Assembly: GCA_964587915.1 (NCBI GenBank)
Contig: CAZPMK010000024.1
Location: 1-24,588, forward strand
Length of the DNA: 24,588 bases
DNA from: CAG-177 sp964587915
GTDB taxonomy: Bacteria > Bacillota > Clostridia > Oscillospirales > Acutalibacteraceae
Direction of reading: 5' to 3'
Shown here piece by piece: positions 17,405 to 24,519 of this stretch (its first letter is position 1; every line of letters begins with the position of its first letter). Both the position numbers and the translations under genes were made by a program. Below the pieces are notes generated by a model. That model ran no database searches. It was not told the origin of the DNA and saw only the letters and a program-made list of their open reading frames with translations.

Positions 17405-18306
17405 TATTTTTCTCCGTTTTTAATATTTTCAGCAAATTTTACTATTCTTTCAAGACGATGATTTATTCCCGAACGGGTTATCGGTTCATCAGCGAGCTTG
17501 CAAAGCTCCTTGAGACTTGCCTCGGGGTTGTCCAATCTGAGCTGTGCAACGGAACGCAGATTATCGGGCAAAGCCGAAATTCCAACGGTGCTTTCGATAT
17601 ATTCAATTGCCTGCGTCTGAGCGTTTGAAGCGCCGATGGTTTTGCCGATATTGGACATTTCAAAATTAACTATTCGGTTTATTTTATTCTTGACATCTTT
17701 TTCTATTTTTACATTCATAACATACAGCGAAGCATCCTGTGCTCCGATAATTGCCAAAACATCTTCGATGCTCTCACTGTCCTTGAAATAAATAACATGA
17801 TTTCCTTTACGAACTATGTATTTCGGATTGAGATCAAGCTCATTGAGCAGCTTCATCAAATCCATGCAGAGCTTTTTATACGGAACGACAAATTCAAGAT
17901 GATATGCCCTTTCGGGATCGGTAACCGTACCGCACGCAAGAAAAGCACCTCTTAAAAAAGCACCGGGGCACATTTCGCAGGAAATATTTGCTCTGTTGAT
18001 TCGCAGATTCGCTTCATTGAGCGTATGACCGAATTTGTCGAAAACTTGTGATTTTTCTTCATCTGTGCGAACATAAGAGGTTAATTTTTTTGCACCGCCC
18101 GCACTCGTTATCGGTTCAACGCCGCAATATTCCTTAATATATGAATTATATAGGGAAAACACCTCGTGGTTTTCTGTGGTGATTGAAAGGTTGTATTTTG
18201 AAAAATGAGCAAAAAGCACAAGCCCATAGACTTGTGCGTGGTAGCAACACGGAGGTAAATTTTCCGTCTTGGCAAGTGAACTTTTAATATCGGATGAAAA
18301 AGACAC
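17404..18306 (-). CDS. whiA: DNA-binding protein WhiA
   Basis: A 300-residue WhiA with an N-terminal domain related to LAGLIDADG homing endonucleases (CEMCPGAFLRGAFLACGTVT is the clearest segment) and a C-terminal helix-turn-helix domain (about 215-295, with LRLDNPEASLKELCKLA). WhiA controls sporulation in Streptomyces and affects cell division and chromosome segregation in Bacillus. The GTG at 18306 is chosen as start: the protein then begins MSFSSDIKSSLAK as in the family, and AGGAGG lies 6 bases upstream. The longer frame from TTG at 18321 would translate the ribosome binding site itself. It starts 11 bp after the murB stop and overlaps dnaE by one base. Confidence 0.94.
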   Translation of the reverse strand: MSFSSDIKSSLAKTENLPPCCYHAQVYGLVLFAHFSKYNLSITTENHEVFSLYNSYIKEYCGVEPITSAGGAKKLTSYVRTDEEKSQVFDKFGHTLNEANLRINRANISCEMCPGAFLRGAFLACGTVTDPERAYHLEFVVPYKKLCMDLMKLLNELDLNPKYIVRKGNHVIYFKDSESIEDVLAIIGAQDASLYVMNVKIEKDVKNKINRIVNFEMSNIGKTIGASNAQTQAIEYIESTVGISALPDNLRSVAQLRLDNPEASLKELCKLADEPITRSGINHRLERIVKFAENIKNGEK

Positions 18307-18317
18307 GGTGATCCTCC

Positions 18318-19220
18318 TCAAATGATTTTAACTTCCGGCTCCAATGTTACGCCTGTTTGACTTAAAACCGTTTCTTTGCAATGCTTTATCAAATTCAAAA
18401 CATCCTTGCAGGTTGCGTGGTCGGCATTGATAATAAATCCTGCGTGCTTTCGGCTGACCTCGGCACCGCCTATTCGATATCCTTTTAGACCGCATTGCTC
18501 GATGAGAGCACCTGCAAAATAGCCCTCGGGGCGTTTGAAGGTGCTGCCCGCACTCGGATATTCAAGCGGCTGCTTATCCTTTCTTCGTGCGATTAAATCG
18601 TCCATTTTGGCTTTAACGGCATCCTTGTCGCCCTTTTGCAATTTCAGCGTAAGAGAAGCGATAACGAGGTTTGAGTTAGTATATGCACTGCGGCGATAAT
18701 CGAGCATCAGCTCATCGGCTGTAAAAGCTCCCGTTGTTCCGTTGGGAGATATATGAGTGCATTCAATCAAAACGTCCTTCATTTCACCGCCGTAAGCACC
18801 TGCATTCATATATGCCGCACCGCCCGCAGAGCCGGGAATACCGTAGGCAAATTCGAGACCGCTCAAGGAATTGTCAAGTGCAAAGCGACAAAGTCTTGCA
18901 AGAGATATACCGGATTGACAGCGAATCGTATCCTCTTCGACAAACTCAATCTTATCAAGACGGACGGTATTTATAATTACGCCTTTGAAGCCGTCATCGC
19001 TGACAAGCAGATTACTGCCCTTGCCAATAACAAAAAGCGGCAGACCCTGTTCATTTATCAAGCGAATAAGCTGTGCGAGAATATCAAGCGAATCGGGAAA
19101 AAGCATTATATCCGCTTCACCGCCGATTTTGAAGCTCGTATATCCGTCGAGCCTTGCATTCAATTTGTATTCGCACTTCAGCTTTTCGCAAAACGAAATC
19201 AGTTCGTTATATGAGAACAT
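18318..19220 (-). CDS. murB: UDP-N-acetylenolpyruvoylglucosamine reductase
   Basis: A 300-residue MurB, the FAD enzyme that reduces UDP-GlcNAc-enolpyruvate to UDP-MurNAc in the cytoplasm. FAD-binding segments are GKGSNLLVSD at 67-76 and GIPGSAGGA at 127-135. YRRS lies at 175-178. AGSTFKRP at 224-231 supplies the proton-donor Ser226, and the terminal LEPEV carries the conserved Glu. This is the short type II (Gram-positive) form, which lacks the extra loop of E. coli MurB. A GGAGGCGG site lies just before the ATG. It is linked to whiA by 11 bp and to glcK by 18 bp. murB-whiA proximity is common in Firmicutes. Confidence 0.96.
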   Translation of the reverse strand: MFSYNELISFCEKLKCEYKLNARLDGYTSFKIGGEADIMLFPDSLDILAQLIRLINEQGLPLFVIGKGSNLLVSDDGFKGVIINTVRLDKIEFVEEDTIRCQSGISLARLCRFALDNSLSGLEFAYGIPGSAGGAAYMNAGAYGGEMKDVLIECTHISPNGTTGAFTADELMLDYRRSAYTNSNLVIASLTLKLQKGDKDAVKAKMDDLIARRKDKQPLEYPSAGSTFKRPEGYFAGALIEQCGLKGYRIGGAEVSRKHAGFIINADHATCKDVLNLIKHCKETVLSQTGVTLEPEVKII

Positions 19221-19238
19221 GGTCCGCCTCCGTAATAA

Positions 19239-20186
19239 TTATTCTTCGAGTAAAGCCGCGCCGTAAATTCCCGCATCGTTTCCAAGCTCTGCGGAAACAA
19301 TCTGAGTCTGCTTTGCGGCATAGATGCTGTATCTCTCCCTGCTTATATGCTTTCTGAGGGGCTTGAGGAGAGTTTCTCCCTCGTGACTTATGCCGCCGCC
19401 GATGCAAATGATATCGGGCTGAAGAGCATTGATTATATTGATAACGCCCGCCGCGACATAGTATATGTATTTATCAACAACAGCCTTTGCTGTTTTGTCA
19501 TCAAGTCTCATGGCATCAAAAGCAGTTCTGCCGCTAACATTATCAATATTGTCATTGACGAGCTGCCACATAACACTGTCGTGGTCGTGACGCATGGCAT
19601 CCTTGGTTTGAGCGATAAGAGCGGTGGCAGAGGCATATTGCTCCCAGCAGCCTCTTCTGCCGCAATTGCATTGCTCGCCGTCAACGACGATAACCATATG
19701 ACCCATTTCGCCTGCGGCATAGTTGACGCCGTTTACTATCTTTCCGCCGATGATTATTCCGCTTCCGACTCCCGTGCCGAGAGTTACTGCAACAAAATTG
19801 CTTACTCCCTTGCCGACACCTGCTACTGCCTCGCCGAGAGCGGCACAGTTTGCATCGTTATCGAGATAAACGGTTTTGCCTATTCTTGCTTCGAGCATTT
19901 CCTTTGCGGGAACATTGTTAAATTCAAGGTTGTTTGCAAATTCAATATATCCGTTGGATTTGTTTACCGAGCCGGGAGTACCGACACCGACGGTTGAAAC
20001 CTCGTCCATTGAAATGCCTGCATCCTTTACTGCAAGATTTATCGCAACGGCAATATCGTCAAAAATTTCTTCCGCAGGTCTCGGGCATTTTGTCTTTACC
20101 TTTCCCCTGCCGACGATTTTGAGATTTTCATCAATAACGCCGACTGCAATATTTGTTCCGCCGAGATCAACACCGATTCTATACAT
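19239..20186 (-). CDS. glcK: ROK-family glucokinase
   Basis: A 315-residue ROK kinase that phosphorylates glucose to glucose 6-phosphate with ATP. The phosphate-binding loop is GVDLGGTNIAVG at 5-16. The catalytic base is Asp111 in LDNDAN. TLGTGVGSG at 135-143 is the second nucleotide motif. GEMGHM at 159-164 and CNCGRRGCWEQ at 173-183 give the zinc site of His163, Cys173, Cys175 and Cys180. The length and motifs fit the glucokinase branch better than NagC-like repressors, since there is no N-terminal helix-turn-helix. GGAGGT precedes the ATG. The gene lies between hprK (40-bp gap) and murB, joining sugar phosphorylation to the sugar-sensing HPr kinase. Confidence 0.9.
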   Translation of the reverse strand: MYRIGVDLGGTNIAVGVIDENLKIVGRGKVKTKCPRPAEEIFDDIAVAINLAVKDAGISMDEVSTVGVGTPGSVNKSNGYIEFANNLEFNNVPAKEMLEARIGKTVYLDNDANCAALGEAVAGVGKGVSNFVAVTLGTGVGSGIIIGGKIVNGVNYAAGEMGHMVIVVDGEQCNCGRRGCWEQYASATALIAQTKDAMRHDHDSVMWQLVNDNIDNVSGRTAFDAMRLDDKTAKAVVDKYIYYVAAGVINIINALQPDIICIGGGISHEGETLLKPLRKHISRERYSIYAAKQTQIVSAELGNDAGIYGAALLEE

Positions 20187-20226
20187 ATTTTATTACCTCC
20201 AATGTAATTATATCCTTATTTTGTCA

Positions 20227-21192
20227 TTAGAAATTATGCCAAAATTCAAGCTCTTTTTTTGCGGGAATTATATCGTCGGTCATGCCGAGACTGTGCAACA
20301 GCTCGCGTGCCGCATTATAACCCATTTTCTTTTGCCTGTTATTCATCGCCGCCGCTTCAATGATTATTGAAAGGTTCCTGCCGGGCTTTACGGGAACAAT
20401 GGTAACAGGGACTTCAATTCCGAGAATATCCGTATATTCATTGTCAAGTCCGAGACGGTCATATACTTTTTCACCATCCCAAAGTTCAAGCTGGACGACC
20501 ATATCTATTTTTTCTGTCATCTTTACGGCACCCATACCGAAAAGCCGTCTGGCATTGAGTATTCCGACACCGCGAAGCTCAATGAAATGGCGGATGTTAT
20601 CGGGAGCAGAGCCGACAAGCGTTTTGTTTGATACCTTGCGTATTTCGACGGCATCATCGGCAATAAGTCTGTGACCGCGTTTTATCAGCTCGAGTGCGGT
20701 TTCACTTTTACCGACTCCGCTGTCGCCGAGAATGAGAACACCCTCACCGTAAACCTCAACCAAAACTCCGTGTCTTGTAATACGCTGTGCAAGCTCAACA
20801 CCGAGATATGATATCGTTGACGACATACAGCCCGAGGTTGATTCACTCGTTGCAAGAACGGGAACCTTGTATTTTTCGGCAAGCTCCAAAAAGGTTTTTC
20901 CGCCGTCAAGTCCGCGAGTGATGATTACTGCCGCCGGCTGCTTTGAAAGAAATCTGTCAAGTGTTTCTCTCGCCTCATCGTCTCCGAGACTGCGGATATA
21001 TTCAATTTCGGTAAGACCGAGAAACTGTATACGCTTCGGGTCAAAATAATCTTCAAAGCCTGCCAGCATGAGACCGGGACGGTTAACATCCTGAGAGGTG
21101 ACATAAAGGTCAGCTGTATTCTCGGGAGTATATACCACCGTCAATGATTGGTCGTTGACGAGCTTTTCAATTGAAACGGAATAATTGCTCAT
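20227..21192 (-). CDS. hprK: HPr kinase/phosphorylase
   Basis: A 321-residue HprK that phosphorylates HPr (and Crh in Bacillus) on Ser46 when fructose 1,6-bisphosphate is high, and removes the phosphate when Pi is high. This switches CcpA-dependent catabolite repression. An N-terminal domain (1-130) precedes the kinase domain with His141, Walker A GDSGVGKS at 156-163, the Asp pair 179-180 in LIADDAV and the HprK signature IELRGVGILNARRLFG at 204-219. The length is standard. AAGGAG lies 6 bases before the ATG. It is the first gene of the apparent hprK-glcK-murB-whiA-dnaE operon and has a good sigma-A promoter. Confidence 0.96.
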   Translation of the reverse strand: MSNYSVSIEKLVNDQSLTVVYTPENTADLYVTSQDVNRPGLMLAGFEDYFDPKRIQFLGLTEIEYIRSLGDDEARETLDRFLSKQPAAVIITRGLDGGKTFLELAEKYKVPVLATSESTSGCMSSTISYLGVELAQRITRHGVLVEVYGEGVLILGDSGVGKSETALELIKRGHRLIADDAVEIRKVSNKTLVGSAPDNIRHFIELRGVGILNARRLFGMGAVKMTEKIDMVVQLELWDGEKVYDRLGLDNEYTDILGIEVPVTIVPVKPGRNLSIIIEAAAMNNRQKKMGYNAARELLHSLGMTDDIIPAKKELEFWHNF

Positions 21193-21207
21193 ATGCCTCT
21201 CCTTGAA

Positions 21208-21219
21208 GTTAAGTTTAAC
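21208..21219. repeat. Short palindrome in the hprK leader
   Basis: GTTAAGTTTAAC has 5-bp arms (GTTAA and TTAAC) around two bases. It lies between the predicted transcription start (near 21226) and the ribosome binding site of hprK, a place where a repressor would block transcription. Low complexity allows chance. Confidence 0.3.
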
Positions 21220-21232
21220 ATATACCTAAACC

Positions 21233-21261
21233 ATTATAGAGCATATTTGATTTTTTTCCAA
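21233..21261 (-). promoter_or_regulatory. Sigma-A promoter of the hprK operon
   Basis: On the minus strand TTGGAA (21261-21256) and a perfect TATAAT (21238-21233) are 17 bp apart. The predicted start near 21226 gives a leader of about 34 bases. A/T-rich sequence lies upstream of the -35 and could act as an UP element. Confidence 0.75.
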
Positions 21262-21327
21262 TACCTTTTTAAATATTTTTTTAAAATTCAACAGAAATTT
21301 TGCCGAATATGCAGGTTGTGTCCATAT

Positions 21328-21352
21328 TAAAAATCCCTCCGAAAACGGAGGG
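21328..21352 (-). terminator. Intrinsic terminator after mgtC-like gene
   Basis: On the minus strand CGGAGGG/CCCTCCG forms a perfect 7-bp G/C-rich stem (21352-21346 with 21341-21335) with a TTTT loop, followed by ATTTTTAA. It lies 14 bp after the stop of the mgtC-like gene and insulates the hprK promoter. Confidence 0.9.
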
Positions 21353-21366
21353 GTGAAGATTCTGAG

Positions 21367-22071
21367 TTAAAAGTCAACGGAAATTATGTTTTCATCATGA
21401 TCCGCCAAAAGCATAAGCTCATCCATGGAAATAGCTCTCGACTTTTTAATGGTAATATTCAAAGTTATTGTTTTATCGGCATTGCGGGTCATTTTGCAGC
21501 CCTCAACCGATATGTTGTTTTTTTCGAGATTTGCTCTGAAATTGCTGACGGCATCCGGAGAATTTGTGACCGTTACGGTAAATTCATTAAGGGTGCTTTC
21601 GAGCTTAGAAAAATAGCTGTGCATTATAGTTTGGAAGAAAAGAATGAGAGCTGTTGCACATATGGCTACGGTATACATTCCCGCACCCATGGCAAGACCT
21701 ACGGCCGCAGTAGTCCAAATTCCGGCAGCAGTGGTGAGACCTTTAATGGTAGCACCGCGAACGAAAATAACACCTGCACCCAAAAAGCTGACACCCGTTG
21801 TTACGCTTGCCGCCACACGGGAAGCATCAAGGCTGATTCCGTCATAAAGAACGACGTCGAAAAAGCCGTACTTAGAAACGATTATGGTCAGTGCCGCACC
21901 GAGAGCAACCATGATATGTGTCCTGATTCCCGCATCCTTCTGACGACGGCTCCTTTCAAGTCCGATGAAAGCACCGCAGACACTTGCAAGAAGCATACGC
22001 AGAGCATAAATTCCGTTGCTTGCCAAATCAGGAAGCAACTCTTCGGTAAATAAAGCTAAGATTTTTTCCAT
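21367..22071 (-). CDS. MgtC/SapB-family membrane protein
   Basis: A 234-residue MgtC/SapB-family protein. The N-terminal half has about four to five membrane segments with the family pattern: LRMLLASVCGAFIGLERSRR at 24-43, AGIRTHIMVALGAALT near 47-62, SFLGAGVIF and GLTTAAGIWTTAAVGLAMGAG. The C-terminal part (about 160-234) is a soluble ACT-like domain. MgtC in Salmonella supports growth at low magnesium and inside macrophages. In Firmicutes the role is poorly known and may involve magnesium or ATP homeostasis. GGGAGGAC precedes the ATG. The gene starts only about 30 bp after the tRNA-Ala terminator, so no room remains for an ordinary promoter. It ends at its own terminator. Confidence 0.9.
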   Translation of the reverse strand: MEKILALFTEELLPDLASNGIYALRMLLASVCGAFIGLERSRRQKDAGIRTHIMVALGAALTIIVSKYGFFDVVLYDGISLDASRVAASVTTGVSFLGAGVIFVRGATIKGLTTAAGIWTTAAVGLAMGAGMYTVAICATALILFFQTIMHSYFSKLESTLNEFTVTVTNSPDAVSNFRANLEKNNISVEGCKMTRNADKTITLNITIKKSRAISMDELMLLADHDENIISVDF

Positions 22072-22094
22072 AAAAACGTCCTCCCGATAAAATA

Positions 22095-22130
22095 CTAAAA
22101 AAACCGACTTGAAAAAAACACAAGTCGGTT
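22095..22130 (-). terminator. Intrinsic terminator after tRNA-Ala
   Basis: On the minus strand AACCGACTTG (22130-22121) pairs perfectly with CAAGTCGGTT (22111-22102) around a T-rich 9-base loop. TTTTTT follows. It lies 4 bp after the tRNA 3' end and just before the mgtC-like gene. Confidence 0.9.
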
Positions 22131-22134
22131 TTAC

Positions 22135-22210
<76 letters not shown>

Positions 22211-22226
22211 ACGGAACTGCTCAAAT

Positions 22227-22255
22227 ATAGTAACACACTTCTGCTTAAAAATCAA
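22227..22255 (-). promoter_or_regulatory. Sigma-A promoter of tRNA-Ala
   Basis: On the minus strand TTGATT (22255-22250) and TACTAT (22232-22227) are 17 bp apart. The start near 22220 leaves a short 5' leader of about 10 bases before the mature tRNA. Confidence 0.7.
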
Positions 22256-22276
22256 TAGTTTTTTCAAATTTTTTTC

Positions 22277-22314
22277 AAAAAAGACGACGCCGATGATAGA
22301 TTCACCGACGCCGT
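22277..22314 (-). terminator. Intrinsic terminator after the 40-codon gene
   Basis: On the minus strand ACGGCGTCGGTG (22314-22303) pairs with CATCGGCGTCGT (22295-22284) over 12 bp, with three G-U pairs and a 7-base loop. CTTTTTT follows (22283-22277). It lies 19 bp after the small gene's stop and before the tRNA promoter. Confidence 0.9.
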
Positions 22315-22333
22315 AAGAATTGATGTAAGGATA

Positions 22334-22456
22334 TCAAAGAAGGTTTACGCCGAATTTAGCAAGAAACTCAGCAATGATTGCGATGATATCTGCTGCCTTA
22401 AATTCTCCGAGATACTTAAGAAGCTGCTCTACGAATGCCAAAACTTCATTCAACAT
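22334..22456 (-). CDS. 40-residue amphipathic peptide of unknown function
   Basis: A short gene with a near-ideal ribosome binding site, AAGGAGGAC (22470-22462), 7 bases before its ATG counted from AGGAGG. It has its own promoter and its own terminator, so it is a complete one-gene transcription unit. The predicted peptide starts MLNEVLAFVEQLLKYLG and is rich in Leu, Ile, Ala and Phe. Charged residues (Glu4, Glu10, Lys14, Glu18, Lys20, Asp24, Glu30, Lys34) are spaced about 3-6 apart, with net charge about -2 and no Cys, Pro or Trp. A hydrophobic stretch IIAIIAEFLAKFG fills the second half. This fits one or two amphipathic helices at a membrane surface. There is no signal peptide, double-glycine leader or modification enzyme nearby. 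I do not recognise a family. Confidence 0.75.
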   Translation of the reverse strand: MLNEVLAFVEQLLKYLGEFKAADIIAIIAEFLAKFGVNLL

Positions 22457-22476
22457 TTTTTGTCCTCCTTATTTTT

Positions 22477-22489
22477 CAGGTTCAACCTG
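22477..22489. repeat. 13-bp palindrome at the transcription start of the 40-codon gene
   Basis: CAGGTTCAACCTG has exact 6-bp arms around one base. It covers about +2 to +14 of the predicted transcript. As RNA it could form only a small CAGG/CCTG hairpin; as DNA it is a plausible operator. Confidence 0.5.
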
Positions 22490-22496
22490 TAATTGT

Positions 22497-22525
22497 ATTA
22501 TACAACAGATTTTCTTCCGTGTCAT
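22497..22525 (-). promoter_or_regulatory. Sigma-A promoter of the 40-codon gene
   Basis: On the minus strand ATGACA (22525-22520, 5 of 6 to consensus) and a perfect TATAAT (22502-22497) are 17 bp apart. The start near 22490 gives a leader of about 34 bases that ends in the strong ribosome binding site. Confidence 0.75.
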
Positions 22526-22588
22526 TAAGCAAAAACAATAAAATGTCTAAACTGTTAACAAAATGTGATTTTGTATTTGATCACTTAC

Positions 22589-22900
22589 TTATTTCAGCAT
22601 ATCCATAATTGCACTTTTTCCCGTTACACCGATGCTTCTGTTTTTTATCTCGCCGTTTTTTACAACAACCACCGTGGGTATGCTCATAATTCCGAATCTT
22701 TGAGCAAGAGCCTTTTCGGAATCAACATTAACCTTGCAAACTTTGATTTTGTCGCCCGAGTTTATCGCAATATCCTCTATCACTGGAGAAAGCATTTTGC
22801 AGGGCTTGCACCATTCGGCAAAGAAATCAATCAAAACAGTCCCGTTATACTTTTCAACCTCATCGCTGTAGCTGTCGCCCGTTATATCAAATATTTTCAT
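22589..22900 (-). CDS. trxA: Thioredoxin
   Basis: A 103-residue thioredoxin, the small dithiol reductant of cytoplasmic proteins. The fold pattern is complete: VLIDFFAEWCKPC with redox Cys31 and Cys34, KVNVD near 56-60, and the cis-proline Pro75 in MSIPTVVVV. The active site is WCKPC rather than the common WCGPC, so a Lys replaces the Gly between the cysteines and may shift redox potential or partner choice. There is no signal peptide. AAAGGATAG precedes the ATG. It starts 83 bp after the end of the sipL-like gene with no clear terminator between, so partial co-transcription is possible. No strong terminator follows; only a short A/T-rich hairpin (GTGAT/ATCAC) is seen. Confidence 0.92.
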   Translation of the reverse strand: MKIFDITGDSYSDEVEKYNGTVLIDFFAEWCKPCKMLSPVIEDIAINSGDKIKVCKVNVDSEKALAQRFGIMSIPTVVVVKNGEIKNRSIGVTGKSAIMDMLK

Positions 22901-22983
22901 AAAAACTATCCTTTCGCCGCATTACTGCATTTAATTGCTTTTTCATAGTTTTTACGCTGAAGGGCGAATTATTCTTGCCGGTG

Positions 22984-24519
22984 TTATTTGGCACACGGTA
23001 TCATCAGCATACCCGATTTTTCAATGCAGTCACCCGAAATTTCATTTTCATTTTTAATTGCATCGGCGGTGGTCCTGTAGTGCTTTGCTATGTCCCAGAT
23101 TTTTTCGCCCGTTTCGCCAAAATAAATTGTTAAAGCACAAGGCTCACTCTGTTTGGCAACATCGGGATTCAATGTAATTTCACTGATGTATTTCTTAATT
23201 CCGTTTGAAAGGACAATTCCCGATGCTTTCATTTCAGTTTTAATTTCGAGTCTGCTGTCTCCCGTAACCGCACAGGAACAGGCAAGGATATTCACACTGC
23301 CGAAGCAGGATATTCGTTCCGACGGTTCATCGAGCTGTACGCTGAAATCAAAATCGACGGGCTTTTGTATCATTCCTATCTGAGATTCCGAATCCTTGTA
23401 CAAAACGGTTACGTTATATGTTCCCGTGATTATACATTTGCCGTCCTTACATGAAAAGCTCTTTCGCATTTCACCGCACCAGATACACATAATACACTCA
23501 ACGCTTACGCCGATGCTTTCAAGCACGACCTTATTTGTGAAAATCGAATCAAAGCTCTTATTATATGTCAGCGTTTCAAAGCTCTTTTTTGTGCTTGAAA
23601 TTTCACAATCGGTTGAATACGCATCCGTTATGAAAGAAAACGGGACTGATTCAAAGGACATTGCTTCGGTGCTTATTCTTATATTCAAATCAATCAGACG
23701 CATTTCACCGGCAGAATCAACCTTGGGTACCGCTTCACATGACGAAACGTTCATGCAAAGACTCGGTATGCTCGATTCATTTACGCCGTCAAGCTCGACG
23801 ATTTGGCTTATCGGCATGGAATGGTCAATGCTTTCAACCGCCGAGCCGCCCTCTCCGATATAAAAAATCTTAACGCCGCACTCCCCTTTTACAAGCATTT
23901 TGTTACTTATCAGCTTTATCTCGTTTGCAACGGCAAATGAAGAAATATTCAAAATCTGAGATACCGGTGTTTTGTCAGCGCCGAGCTCAATTACCTCGCT
24001 CATACCAAAAGAGCGTGAAGATAATGCGGTAAGACAGGCAAAATTACAATTATCCGTCATTGTTTGAAGCCCCGCCCCCTCGGCACCGCACAGGAGATTT
24101 TCGTTTCGTCTTTTTGCCGCTTTGAAAACAAAGGTAAGCATCGCACGCATATCTACCCGCCTTTGATTTACGGCACGGCAATTGACAAAATCCGTGTTAA
24201 TTCTCACGTCAACCGCACACTCGGAGGTTATCTCGGATGATTCAGCGTATTTTTGAAGTGATGAATTCTGTTCGTATGCGGCGATATTGCCGTTTTCTCC
24301 GACATAGATAAATCGGATAAGAGCGTTGACGTCTGCCGTGACTCTGCCAGAGCTGTTTTGTACAGAGATGATGTTAGGCGTTACGGTACATTTCAGGATT
24401 CTGCGTATTTCGGGACAATAATCGGGCAGATTGATTTCCGCTTCAACAGACTGCTCCGCCGTCGTTTCATATACAGTTTCGTAAAAGCCGAGTTCTTTCA
24501 TTTCGGAATTAAAGCTCAT
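22984..24519 (-). CDS. SipL-like SPOCS (DUF3794) and LysM domain protein
   Basis: A 511-residue protein with SPOCS/DUF3794 repeats and a C-terminal LysM domain. The N-terminal part has the typical VEAEINLPDYCPEIRRILKC segment at about 26-45. Related beta-rich repeats follow through about residue 440. The LysM domain (about 463-511) contains YFGETGEKIWDIAKHYRTT and ends in MLMIPCAK. This is the layout of SipL of Clostridioides difficile, which binds SpoIVA through its LysM domain and is needed for spore coat assembly. There is no signal peptide, which fits a mother-cell cytoplasmic role. GGGAGGAG lies just before the ATG. The protein is complete; its upstream region is only partly in the window. 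Confidence 0.88.
   Translation of the reverse strand: MSFNSEMKELGFYETVYETTAEQSVEAEINLPDYCPEIRRILKCTVTPNIISVQNSSGRVTADVNALIRFIYVGENGNIAAYEQNSSLQKYAESSEITSECAVDVRINTDFVNCRAVNQRRVDMRAMLTFVFKAAKRRNENLLCGAEGAGLQTMTDNCNFACLTALSSRSFGMSEVIELGADKTPVSQILNISSFAVANEIKLISNKMLVKGECGVKIFYIGEGGSAVESIDHSMPISQIVELDGVNESSIPSLCMNVSSCEAVPKVDSAGEMRLIDLNIRISTEAMSFESVPFSFITDAYSTDCEISSTKKSFETLTYNKSFDSIFTNKVVLESIGVSVECIMCIWCGEMRKSFSCKDGKCIITGTYNVTVLYKDSESQIGMIQKPVDFDFSVQLDEPSERISCFGSVNILACSCAVTGDSRLEIKTEMKASGIVLSNGIKKYISEITLNPDVAKQSEPCALTIYFGETGEKIWDIAKHYRTTADAIKNENEISGDCIEKSGMLMIPCAK

Noticed and set aside
18307..18321. Longer whiA start at TTG 18321
   Set aside because: The added codons are the AGGAGG ribosome binding site itself, and the family begins at the GTG-encoded MSFSS.
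19347..19997. A 216-codon plus-strand open frame
   Set aside because: It lies wholly antisense to glcK, whose motifs are complete, and resembles no known family. Long antisense frames are expected with this codon bias.
22886..22945. A 19-codon upstream frame overlapping the thioredoxin start
   Set aside because: It has no ribosome binding site and an unremarkable predicted peptide; probably chance.
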